From: Rhodomicrobium vannielii ATCC 17100
Lineage (GTDB): Bacteria > Pseudomonadota > Alphaproteobacteria > Rhizobiales > Rhodomicrobiaceae
Length of the DNA: 64,000 nt
Assembly: GCF_000166055.1 (NCBI RefSeq)
Contig: NC_014664.1
Span: 2,052,001 to 2,116,000 of the forward strand
Direction of reading: 5' to 3'
Under the pieces are notes generated by a model, which had not been told where the DNA came from, searched no databases, and saw nothing but the letters and a program-made list of their open reading frames with translations. Positions within the stretch are counted from its first letter, which is position 1. Each line of letters starts with the position of its first letter. The position numbers and the translations under genes are program-made. This document shows, piece by piece, positions 1-7,824 of this stretch.

Positions 1-440
1 TTACCGACCGGTTCGCCCCAGATGAGGTAGCGGTTTTCCCGCTTGATCACATAGGGAACGGCTTCCCCGCCCTTTTCGGTCACGTCATCATTCGGTTGTT
101 TGAGTTGAACTTCATGACCCGTAGCGGAGCTATCCGAGCAGATCCGGAGTTCGCCCGTCAGGCCGCTTGTCCTCTCCCATCGAGCATCGAAATTCGGGCC
201 AAACAGGCGAAACTCGAAGACCAAGTCAGGATCGAGAGCTTGCCCTTCCGCAGTCTCGTCGCACCCGTAAAGAGAAACGTCAGCGCCGCTACCCCGAAGC
301 GTGCAGAAGCAGGCCTGCTCGGGCGAAAGGACGAAGCCCCTCGACACCTCGCTTCCGAGTGAGTTGCCTACGTATGACAGGGCTTCGGCGGCCGTCATGT
401 TCTCGAAGCGCCATTGCCGATATTCGAGTTTTTCGGTCAT
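1..440 (-). CDS. csx19: Csx19-family type III-D CRISPR protein (partial, C-terminus beyond window)
   Basis: The protein begins MTEKLEYRQWRFENM and about 146 residues are visible before the window edge. The early pattern, including VFEFRLFGPNFDARWERTSG, resembles the Csx19 (TIGR03984) family, a subunit of type III-D effector complexes. In fused III-D loci it is reported to sit with Cas10, Cas7-Cas5-Cas11 and Cas7-2x, which is the order here. The ATG at 440 overlaps the stop of the upstream gene (437-439) in an ATGA junction, so it is translationally coupled. The exact role of Csx19 in the complex is not clear from sequence. The family call is moderately firm and is helped by context. Confidence 0.7.
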   Translation of the reverse strand, partial: MTEKLEYRQWRFENMTAAEALSYVGNSLGSEVSRGFVLSPEQACFCTLRGSGADVSLYGCDETAEGQALDPDLVFEFRLFGPNFDARWERTSGLTGELRICSDSSATGHEVQLKQPNDDVTEKGGEAVPYVIKRENRYLIWGEPVG

Positions 441-2125
441 GCCGCCGCTCCAATCTGTTGATTTGCAGGGCTTTCCATCCGGGATAGCCGCTCGATCCCC
501 GCTCGCCACGCCTTGCGCAACCGCTCGACCGCCCCACCGTCAAGCCTCAGCTTGCCCTCTTCCCCGTCGATGCTTGCCGTCAACCCAGCAAGATCCTCGA
601 GAACGTTCCGTACGAAGCCGTCCGGATGAGTGTCGAATGCCGGGACATCGAGGTTCAGCTCAGTCGCCTTGGCCGTGCCTAGCCCTCGGTTCGCTCCGAA
701 GCCGAGCGCAATCTCGCCGCCGACAAGGTCGGCGAGCGTCAGCAGCAGGAGAGCTATTGCCGCGAGCGCATCGGCCGTGTTGCCTGCCTCACCTCTTCTT
801 GGAAGTCGCGCGGGATCGATAACGATCTCCAGTTCGTTCCAAGAAAAGTTGCACGGCTCTAGTACGGAGAACAACGCGCCATCAGATGCGCCGCCAAGCC
901 AGCGGTCGATGGCGACATGCGCGGCCGGGTCGAGATAGGGCTCGCCGGAATCGTTCCACTTCAGTTCGGGAAGGCCTTCGGTCCAGAAGCGCAGATCCGC
1001 GCCGGACGCGCCGCTCAGCATATGCTTCTGGACATCGGGACTTATTTCCGTTGTGGAGAAGCAATCCCCGACGCTGAGGGGCGAGCGCCCGGGAAGCCAG
1101 TGCCGGTTTTCGTTTTCCCCAGAAGCGGATGCATTGGCGGCCCCGAACAGATCTGTAACGATCTGAAACCGGGCGAGTTGCTTGAGAAAGTTCTTCCGGA
1201 GTTCTGGATGCTCGGTCGGATCGAGGAGCGTCGCGATTATTCGTTCGGCCTGCGAACGAAGCGCACCTTTTACCGAAGAGCCTGGCAGCACGAGGCGCAA
1301 CGAGCCGTCCTTCGGGCTCGTCAGCGGGAGCATGTCGACGGCCATGCCATCGACCCCTGACTTCACCATAAGCGGGCCTTCGGGTTTCCACTCGATTTTG
1401 ATCTTGATCAGTGGACGGTCGCGAGCCTGCTCTTCCCAGTCGGCGCAAAGCACCTCGAGCCCGCCGGGTACTCCCTTACCCCGCAGAGCAGCAAGGGCAT
1501 GTTCCTTCCTCCCGAACCTCTGTTCGTTGACTTCAAGTTTTTCAAGCCGGACAGAACCAAGACCTCGACTCACCGATGCCCCCAAAGGCACCGCGCCCTG
1601 CTGAAGCGCGTGGACGAGCGACGCGACTATTTTCGCGTTTTCGGCTTCTCCGGCTGTCTCTTCAAAGACCAAATGGAAGAAAAGCCGGGTTCCGGCGGGC
1701 AAGACCTCGCGGTCGAACTTCACCTTGTCGGCGGCCGTGCCCGTGTAGCGATCAATTCCGACGCCATCGCGAACCTCGGGCGCAAGGGCACCGTCCTCGA
1801 CAATCGCATCCTCGACGATCACGAAACTGGCGCGGTCCGGTTTCGTGCGAGCCTTTTTTTCCTCTTCGCTTTCATTGTCAGGTGCGACTGGAAGCTCCTG
1901 CGATCCCACACCCCACAGGTTCATCCATGTGTCAGGATAGGTCTCCCGGCACCACGCTCGAAGAGGCCCGGCCAGACTGGTGCCCGGCACGTAGAACTTG
2001 CCCTCGCCATTCATGGCAAGCGGCAGATCCGAAGACGACGGGGTGTCGAGGCCGCCGACGTGAAGCGGCGTCAGGCAGAGCAGTTGCCCTTCGACAGTAA
2101 CCCGCCGCGCGATATGCCGACTCAT
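437..2125 (-). CDS. Tandem Cas7-Cas7 RAMP protein (Cas7-2x) of a III-D effector complex
   Basis: 562 aa with two RAMP/Cas7 units in tandem. Unit 1 (about 1-230) has LHVGG at 21, an aspartate at 33 just before the VPGTSLAGPLR motif (46-56), the IDRYTGTA signature near 124-131, and a glycine-rich VSRGLGSVRL. Unit 2 (about 238-540) repeats the plan: an aspartate at 264, LPGSSVKGALR near 280-290, AIDRWLGG, and FGANRGLG. Cas7 subunits form the crRNA-binding backbone, and the conserved aspartates of such units usually cut target RNA at regular intervals. Both are present, so two cut sites are expected (inference). Start and stop overlap the neighbouring genes by 4 bp. A Csm3/Cmr4-like double-RAMP protein is the alternative wording. 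Confidence 0.82.
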   Translation of the reverse strand: MSRHIARRVTVEGQLLCLTPLHVGGLDTPSSSDLPLAMNGEGKFYVPGTSLAGPLRAWCRETYPDTWMNLWGVGSQELPVAPDNESEEEKKARTKPDRASFVIVEDAIVEDGALAPEVRDGVGIDRYTGTAADKVKFDREVLPAGTRLFFHLVFEETAGEAENAKIVASLVHALQQGAVPLGASVSRGLGSVRLEKLEVNEQRFGRKEHALAALRGKGVPGGLEVLCADWEEQARDRPLIKIKIEWKPEGPLMVKSGVDGMAVDMLPLTSPKDGSLRLVLPGSSVKGALRSQAERIIATLLDPTEHPELRKNFLKQLARFQIVTDLFGAANASASGENENRHWLPGRSPLSVGDCFSTTEISPDVQKHMLSGASGADLRFWTEGLPELKWNDSGEPYLDPAAHVAIDRWLGGASDGALFSVLEPCNFSWNELEIVIDPARLPRRGEAGNTADALAAIALLLLTLADLVGGEIALGFGANRGLGTAKATELNLDVPAFDTHPDGFVRNVLEDLAGLTASIDGEEGKLRLDGGAVERLRKAWRAGIERLSRMESPANQQIGAAA

Positions 2126-4515
2126 GCCGCCTCCTGATTAGTATTGTTCGTGGCCCCGTCCTGGTCAGCCGTGCCGTTTTTTTCGCCATGCCGCTTGTGG
2201 GCGCGCATGGCTTCGAGAATAAAAGTGCGGACCGCGAAACGGGCGAGTTCCGGATGAGTTGTCGAATCGAAGCCGTCGGTTGCGGGACGTGGAGCGCCCA
2301 AGAACCGCTCATCGTCCAGTCCCTGCAACCCGAGATTCTGCCAGATCTTTTCGTGCGGCCAGGTCTTTTCGCACGTCCGCTTGAGCAACTCCTCAAGCGA
2401 ATCCATCGCCTTGCCGTCCCATTTTTTGGAATCCCGCAAACGCTTGAGCCAATCTTGCAGGAATTCGATGTCCTTCTCTGTCAGCGTACCCATCGCTGCC
2501 CTGAGCCCGCCAAGCTGGCTCATGCTGGGCTTGGCGCCAGTCCAGCCAAGAAGCTCTTTGCGCGCGTCCTCGCTCGAAACGGCCATCTCTGCCCTGAGCG
2601 CAATGCAGCGTTCCCAGGCGACGCGATGAATCCTGTTCAGATACTTTTCTTGCTGGGGATCCTTTTCGCGCTTCCCCGCAGGCTGATTGCCGTCTTCAAA
2701 ACTGCCGGGCTTCGCCTTCTCTTGTCGCATGTCGCTAGACTCGTTCACGAGATGGGCATGGTTCACGAGGAGGCAGCCGAAGCCTTCGCCCTTGCGCGCG
2801 CCGATCCCCTCGCGTTCGAGCGCCTCTACCTTCGCGGCATCGATGGTCACGCCTTTAGCGAGTTTCAGTTCGGCGACCGAGCCCGCTTGCAAGGCGACAA
2901 GCGTCGGCCGAGGCAAGTTCCACCGCGACTGCCAGCCATCGATGCGTTTCCACCGCAAATTCGCCCAGGAACCTTCGAGATCAAACAGAGCATCTGCACG
3001 GGAGCCCAGCAAGCGCGCGACTGCCGAGGCAATTGCCTTCAATCCGCCATCCAGTTCCACGCTCGGAAGGATGGCATCGGAGGTGAGCCAGATCGTGACA
3101 TATCCGTCCCGCGTTTTCCGCTCGCTCGCCCCGCTGGCGGCCCCAAGAGGCTCAATCTCGACGACGCCATATCCGGCCTGCCTCGCCCGGCCGAGGCGCA
3201 CGGTCCCTGAAAGCGCGGCGCTATCGACGGCACCGCCCCTGATCCAAACCTCGGAGCGGAATGTAAGACCGGGTGCGAGGGCCTCGTAGGTGTAGACACC
3301 GCCGACCGTTTCATCCGGACGCTGTCGCTCATCCTCAATGGTGTTGTGCGTGCGGATCACCTTTGGAACCGATCGCAGATGAAACTCGCTAGCCCCAACG
3401 AAGCCAGCCCGAATGGGAACATATTGCGCGTTTTCACCGCTGGCGGTTCGCGGTATCTGCCTATAGACGCCTTCGCCTTTCTTCGCTTTTTCTTCCTCCC
3501 AACAGAGAGGGACAGGAAGCCCGCGCCCACCGTCGATTTCCGGCGTCGCGGCAAGTATGCGGACATCGCCATTCGCGATCAGGGTCCAGATGTTTGCAAG
3601 TCCGGCTGCTGCAAGGCGGCTTGCGATTGGCGCGAGAAGAAGAGCGCTCGGAATGTAATCCCGGCAGGTGATCACGTTACCGCGCACATCGTCAGCCGCC
3701 ACGAGCGGCGCCAGAAGCTTGAGTCGGAGCGGTATCTTCTGCCAGTCACCCGATTGAACCGAACCGAAGGCCCGCTGCTCGACGCCGCTGTTGGACGCAT
3801 TGGGCAGCGATGGCGCATCCGAAGCCCCAAGTATGGCTGCCGCCCCGGTTGCATCCGCAGGCAATCCGGCGTTTGAGAACGACAGCTTCACTGCGCAGCG
3901 CCCGAGGCCGCGACGCCTTTTACCGCCGAGCCTTTCGATCATCGCGGCCGCGCCCAGAAGGAAGGCTGCCACCACCCGCATATCGGCATCCGGGCAATCC
4001 ACAATCCCTTTCGCTTCAAGAACGGCGCCGCCGCGCGCGACCTCCTCGAAGCGCAGGAAGTCTTCCTTCGCCGTGCCGGAGCGCGGATCGATCGATACGC
4101 CGGGCTTGATGAAGGTGAGCGCCTGACGCAGCACCTTCTTGCCGGCGGCGCGGGTCGCCGAGTCGCCGCTCGCGTCTGCGAATTCGGCGCGCAGGCTTGC
4201 CGGAAAGCGCGCGTCATCGACCGTCAGAAGACTCGGCGTCGGCGCATCCTGGCGCTTCGGGGTCAATACGGGTTCGCTGCCGAACAGGCGGTCGGCAAGT
4301 TTCGACCACGGACCGTCCTCCACGCCATCGTCGAGGCCGCGCGCGAGAAGCTGGGCGGAGTCCCGCCAGATGCCGCGAACCGTGGCAGCCGGGATGTACG
4401 GGAGATCGTCCCTGTCGCGGTCGATGAGGCGGTCGATGGAGCCATGCCGCCCTTGCCCCGAACCGATATGCCAGTCCGAGATCATTTCGATGGATAGGCT
4501 GAATTGTAAGGTCAT
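2122..4515 (-). CDS. Cas7-Cas5(Csx10)-Cas11-like fusion protein of a III-D effector complex
   Basis: 797 aa. The N-terminal third is a Cas7-like RAMP unit: WHIGSGQGRHGS (15-26), an aspartate at 28, LPYIPAATVRG (38-48), and KRRRGLGRC. The middle (about 250-610) matches the Csx10/Cas5-like layout, with ARQAGYGVVEIEPL, WNLPRP, an AGSVAEL near 541, and the glycine-rich GIGARKGEGFG near 575. The last ~170 residues are charged and helix-rich with no RAMP motif, which fits a fused small subunit (Cas11). The order Cas7-Cas5-Cas11 is that reported for III-Dv complexes such as the one in Synechocystis. The Cas11 assignment is inference from position and composition. The gene is coupled by ATGA overlaps on both sides. 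Confidence 0.72.
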   Translation of the reverse strand: MTLQFSLSIEMISDWHIGSGQGRHGSIDRLIDRDRDDLPYIPAATVRGIWRDSAQLLARGLDDGVEDGPWSKLADRLFGSEPVLTPKRQDAPTPSLLTVDDARFPASLRAEFADASGDSATRAAGKKVLRQALTFIKPGVSIDPRSGTAKEDFLRFEEVARGGAVLEAKGIVDCPDADMRVVAAFLLGAAAMIERLGGKRRRGLGRCAVKLSFSNAGLPADATGAAAILGASDAPSLPNASNSGVEQRAFGSVQSGDWQKIPLRLKLLAPLVAADDVRGNVITCRDYIPSALLLAPIASRLAAAGLANIWTLIANGDVRILAATPEIDGGRGLPVPLCWEEEKAKKGEGVYRQIPRTASGENAQYVPIRAGFVGASEFHLRSVPKVIRTHNTIEDERQRPDETVGGVYTYEALAPGLTFRSEVWIRGGAVDSAALSGTVRLGRARQAGYGVVEIEPLGAASGASERKTRDGYVTIWLTSDAILPSVELDGGLKAIASAVARLLGSRADALFDLEGSWANLRWKRIDGWQSRWNLPRPTLVALQAGSVAELKLAKGVTIDAAKVEALEREGIGARKGEGFGCLLVNHAHLVNESSDMRQEKAKPGSFEDGNQPAGKREKDPQQEKYLNRIHRVAWERCIALRAEMAVSSEDARKELLGWTGAKPSMSQLGGLRAAMGTLTEKDIEFLQDWLKRLRDSKKWDGKAMDSLEELLKRTCEKTWPHEKIWQNLGLQGLDDERFLGAPRPATDGFDSTTHPELARFAVRTFILEAMRAHKRHGEKNGTADQDGATNNTNQEAA

Positions 4516-6251
4516 TGATCGCTCGCCGCGAGGGGTTCGAGGGCAGCCTGGCCGGCGAGGTCGGCCAGATCCATGGCGTCGAGGAGATAGGTGCCGACGA
4601 GCCTGTGTTCGTTGCCCTCTTCGTCCTTCCAGGTGCCGTCATCGACGAAGAGGCTCCGACTGTTTCCGGTCAGGCTCTCCCACGCGAAATTCGGATAGCG
4701 GTGATGGATCTGCGCCAGCCGCCCATCGGCCACCTTGCGCCCGAGATAGATCGCTTCACGCAGCGCGTGGGCCTGCGAGCGGGGCAAAAAGGCATCGTCC
4801 CCGCGCTCCTTGTCCGGATCCGGCTTCTTGAGCAGCGCCGCGACGGCGCACAGAAGCGAGCGCTCGCCTTCGCTGTAATGACGGCGCTCCGCCCACTCCT
4901 TCGCTTCGTCCGTCGCGGCCTCAAGCCTCTCCTGCGGGGTGACCACGTAGGGGCGCATGGTGAGCGAGGTCTTTGTCTTGTCGGCGTCTTCGAGGATGAG
5001 CCGGTCGCGGATCGGTTCGAGCTTTCCGCCCGAGGAGTCGAACACCACCTGAAAATCGAGCGCCGAACAGGGGATCTCCTTGAAATGCTTCTTCGCGGCC
5101 TTTGCGGAGCCCGTCAGCTCCTCCGCGAGCTCGTAGGCGCGGTGGAACGGGAAGTGCGGCTTCACGATGGCGATGCCCGCCGCCACCGCCACGAAATCCA
5201 TGCCGATGTTGGGAACGAGCTTGCCGAGATCGCCCGCCAGCGCCTCGCGCGACACGTCCTCGAAAGCGCGGATATAGGCTGCGGCGAAGCGCACCGCGCG
5301 CTCGCCCTCGCAGATCACGGTGAGGTCGTCGCCGCCAAGCACGACGGGCGCGACCGGCAGGAAGTATTTGCGGCCCTTGCCGGTTTTCTCCCGATCCTCG
5401 ATCTTCTTCTTGATGTCGCCCCAGGTTTCCTCGATGGCCTTTCCGGCGGCGGCGCGCGACCAGTCGTCCACCGCGCTTGAAAACCCCTTCAGCGCCTTGA
5501 CGTAGTCGTCGGCTGAAGCGTCTTTCTCGATTCGGTCGACGAAGTTGAGGAACACCTGCCCCAGCCCGTTGCCGTCGGCGTGCACGATGGCGATCCAGTC
5601 TCCGATGGTGCCGTCCTCGGAGGCTTCCTCGAAGGCGTCGAGCGACTGGGCCAGCGGAGCCTTGGTAATCTTGCCGATACGTTCATGCGCTTCCGCACGC
5701 ACCTTCCCATCGCGGCGGGCGAAAATCACCTCGGAATGGGCGGGTGCGTTGCCGTCGCGGCTTGCCTTCCAGTTGAGCGCTGCCGCCGGATAGCTGCTCG
5801 ACGCGCAGTTCTCGACGAACGGCAACCGCTGGAAACGCGCCTGGGGCGGCGGCAACCGGGACGCGACCTCGTTCACGAGGCGGTGCGCTTCCCTTATGGC
5901 ATTGTCGAGGTCTTTCGCACTCGGCCCCTTGATCTCGGCATGAGCGCCGCGCGCGACGACGCCGGGGCATTCGAGCAGCGTCCGCAGCGTCACATCGCGG
6001 ATGATAGCCTCGGCGTTCGTCCTGCCGCGCACCAGCACGATAGCCTTGCCCGACGCGCGCACGACGATGTCCGCGCTTCCGGGTTCGAGCTTCTTGACCG
6101 CTTCGTCGACGAAAACTGTGCCGACCCTGTAGATGAGTTCCGACGCCCCTATATTTTCCCGGAGGCGATTGGTCTGAAAAATGGTGTGCTGGTTGCTGGC
6201 GGTCTCGATGAGAACGACATGATCGAAAGTGTCGGAGCTACCCACATGCAT
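4512..6251 (-). CDS. cas10: Cas10 signature subunit, III-D type, GGDD present, no HD domain
   Basis: 579 aa from the chosen ATG. It opens with SDTFDHVVLIETASNQ and a TNRLRENIGASELIYRVGT stretch typical of the III-D Cas10 branch. No N-terminal HD nuclease motif is visible, so single-stranded DNase activity is not expected. The palm domains show a metal-binding IAIVHADGNGLGQ and, near residue 305, VVLGGDDLTV; this GGDD is the cyclase motif that makes cyclic oligoadenylate in other Cas10 proteins. An upstream in-frame extension to 6362 was rejected because homology begins at 6251. An in-frame GTG at 6245 has better spacing to a GGGG element and could be the real start. First gene of the cas operon. 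Confidence 0.88.
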   Translation of the reverse strand: MHVGSSDTFDHVVLIETASNQHTIFQTNRLRENIGASELIYRVGTVFVDEAVKKLEPGSADIVVRASGKAIVLVRGRTNAEAIIRDVTLRTLLECPGVVARGAHAEIKGPSAKDLDNAIREAHRLVNEVASRLPPPQARFQRLPFVENCASSSYPAAALNWKASRDGNAPAHSEVIFARRDGKVRAEAHERIGKITKAPLAQSLDAFEEASEDGTIGDWIAIVHADGNGLGQVFLNFVDRIEKDASADDYVKALKGFSSAVDDWSRAAAGKAIEETWGDIKKKIEDREKTGKGRKYFLPVAPVVLGGDDLTVICEGERAVRFAAAYIRAFEDVSREALAGDLGKLVPNIGMDFVAVAAGIAIVKPHFPFHRAYELAEELTGSAKAAKKHFKEIPCSALDFQVVFDSSGGKLEPIRDRLILEDADKTKTSLTMRPYVVTPQERLEAATDEAKEWAERRHYSEGERSLLCAVAALLKKPDPDKERGDDAFLPRSQAHALREAIYLGRKVADGRLAQIHHRYPNFAWESLTGNSRSLFVDDGTWKDEEGNEHRLVGTYLLDAMDLADLAGQAALEPLAASDQ

Positions 6252-6275
6252 CCCCGTTAAAAAATGAACTATGCA

Positions 6276-6304
6276 AAAATACAGATACCCTGATGCAGCG
6301 ACAA
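6276..6304 (-). promoter_or_regulatory. Candidate sigma-70-type promoter of the cas10 operon
   Basis: On the minus strand TTGTCG (6304-6299) and TATTTT (6281-6276) are 17 bp apart, which predicts transcription starting about 17 nt before the cas10 ATG. It is a pattern match only and has not been tested. Confidence 0.4.
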
Positions 6305-6648
6305 TGCCTGCAAGCTTGCGAGCACGCAAGGAGGTTTTGCGGCGCAACTGGGACACCCACACTGTGGCAGCCGCGCCTCAATCAACACATCCAAAAGCCC
6401 TATGGGGATGTGCCCGCCTGTTGATAACTGTGGCTGCAAGGGAACAGTGAAACCACAAAGCCAAAGAAATCGAACGCGGCAAATGCTCGAAAAACGGCGC
6501 CGACCCGGCAACAGCTTGATTTTTAGTTCAATTTCGGCTATTGTGACAATGCAGTTCACGCTTCGTCCCGGAGTAAATTCGGATGCTTTTGGCGAGTCGT
6601 CAAAACTGCCGAAATCGCTCTTTGAAATCAGAGGATTACAAGGTAGCC
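6305..6648 (+). other. CRISPR leader and cas10/array intergenic region
   Basis: No credible gene lies between the divergent cas10 operon and the array. The last ~140 bp before the first repeat are richer in A/T than the surroundings and carry the candidate array promoter. Orientation is supported by the intact first repeat at 6649, the degenerate last repeat, and repeats that end in GAAAC on the + strand. Confidence 0.6.
6516..6544 (+). promoter_or_regulatory. Candidate CRISPR leader promoter
   Basis: TTGATT (6516-6521) and TATTGT (6539-6544) are separated by 17 bp and lie about 105 bp before the first repeat. This is the side opposite the degenerate terminal repeat, as expected for a leader promoter. 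Confidence 0.5.
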
Positions 6649-7300
6649 CTTTCAGGCCGCTTCGGCGGCTTGCCCGCGTGAAACTCGCCAAAACCCCGAT
6701 TTTTTAGGAGCTTTTCTCTTTCAGGCCGCTTCGGCGGCTTGCCCGCGTGAAACGGATTAGAGCGAGGCCGAATGCACCTTCCACACTTTCAGGCCGCTTC
6801 GGCGGCTTGCCCGCGTGAAACTCGCGACTCCGCATACCAGTAAGATAATCATCGCCTTTCAGGCCGCTTCGGCGGCTTGCCCGCGTGAAACTTCAACAGC
6901 ATCGATATCGCGCCAAATAAAATCTTTCAGGCCGCTTCGGCGGCTTGCCCGCGTGAAACGGCGAACCTCGTCAGGATTGGTAATCCAATTCCTTTCAGGC
7001 CGCTTCGGCGGCTTGCCCGCGTGAAACCTTCTCGATGACATACGTCAACATTAGCTTTGGCTTTCAGGCCGCTTCGGCGGCTTGCCCGCGTGAAACCCAT
7101 TTTCCGCGACAGCATACGGCCTGATCGCCTTTCAGGCCGCTTCGGCGGCTTGCCCGCGTGAAACCTGCGCAAGAACTCCGATAATTTCATGATGCGTCTT
7201 TCAGGCCGCTTCGGCGGCTTGCCCGCGTGAAACCCGTTTTCACTGATTAACGAAACCCAGAATTCTTTCAGGCCGCTTCGGCGGCTTGCCCGCATAAAAA
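6649..7300 (+). CRISPR. CRISPR array, 10 repeats of 36 bp and 9 spacers
   Basis: Repeats start at 6649, 6718, 6786, 6856, 6924, 6992, 7061, 7129, 7198 and 7265. The first nine look identical. The tenth keeps the first ~29 bases, then degenerates and merges into a terminator. Spacers are 31-34 bp, which is short for type III arrays. The repeat starts CTTTCAGG, has a central perfect hairpin GCCGCTTCGGCGGC (5-bp stem, TTCG loop) and ends GTGAAAC, the classical 3' end that would form an 8-nt crRNA 5' handle. The array is therefore transcribed on + away from cas10. No spacer source could be determined here. No cas1, cas2 or cas6 is visible, so processing and adaptation must come from elsewhere. 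Confidence 0.97.
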
Positions 7301-7325
7301 AGCGCCCCGTTTGAGGGCGCTTTTT
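7297..7325 (+). terminator. Intrinsic terminator closing the CRISPR array
   Basis: Eleven-bp perfect stem AAAAAGCGCCC (7297-7307) / GGGCGCTTTTT (7315-7325) with a 7-nt loop, ending in a T run. Its left arm overlaps the degenerate end of the last repeat. Confidence 0.88.
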
Positions 7326-7368
7326 CTCATTGCACGCAGACAGATTTTGACGATTCCGGAGATTTTCG

Positions 7369-7824
7369 ATGCTTGTTTTACTCAGGGATTTTCTGACCTC
7401 GAACGACTTCACTGCCTTCCTCAATGTCATTCAGCTCGGCGGGGTGCTCGGTATCGGCGCCACGCTTTGGCAGATGGGCCGGGACCGTGAGCCGATTGCG
7501 ATCTGGGTCCAGTCGGATGACGGGCGGACCAAGCTGATCGGCACGATCCCGCGCCGCGTGCTCACGCGCGCCGAAGTCACGGGGTGGATTTCCATGAAGG
7601 CGGGGCGGCCGCGGCTCGATTTCACGCGGTTCGAGCCCAACTACAGCTTCCCGGATGATAAGGTCGTCGTTCCGATGACCGCGGCCGATTTCGAGTTGCT
7701 CGAAAAGCCGCCGCACCGTCCGAAGCGAGCACCCTCGAAAGGGCGCTCATTCGTGCGCCTCACTCCCAGCGGTGGAAGTCGTCCCCGTCGAATTCCTCGC
7801 GCCACACGCCCTTGCCTTCAGTAG
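7369..7824 (+). CDS. Small membrane-anchored CRISPR-associated protein (paralogue of 10013-10384)
   Basis: 151 aa, not recognised as a named family. One membrane segment is predicted near residues 17-34 (FLNVIQLGGVLGIGATLW), followed by a basic turn and a soluble domain. The soluble part (about 42-115) aligns with the protein encoded at 10013-10384: both share an IPR..(L/V)TR.EV.G core, an AG..(R/Q)LD stretch, an F..n...P segment and an F.LL ending. A GGAG ribosome site lies about 8 nt before the ATG. The basic tail (from about residue 117) overlaps the 3' end of the convergent CARF gene by 65 bp and may be poorly constrained. A role as membrane effector or sensor in the type III response is inference from location only. 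Confidence 0.62.
   Translation: MLVLLRDFLTSNDFTAFLNVIQLGGVLGIGATLWQMGRDREPIAIWVQSDDGRTKLIGTIPRRVLTRAEVTGWISMKAGRPRLDFTRFEPNYSFPDDKVVVPMTAADFELLEKPPHRPKRAPSKGRSFVRLTPSGGSRPRRIPRATRPCLQ

Noticed and set aside
6269-7430. Minus-strand open frames repeating FTRASRRSGLK across the CRISPR region
   Set aside because: They are translations of the CRISPR repeat and spacers, not genes; the repeat period explains the repeated peptide.
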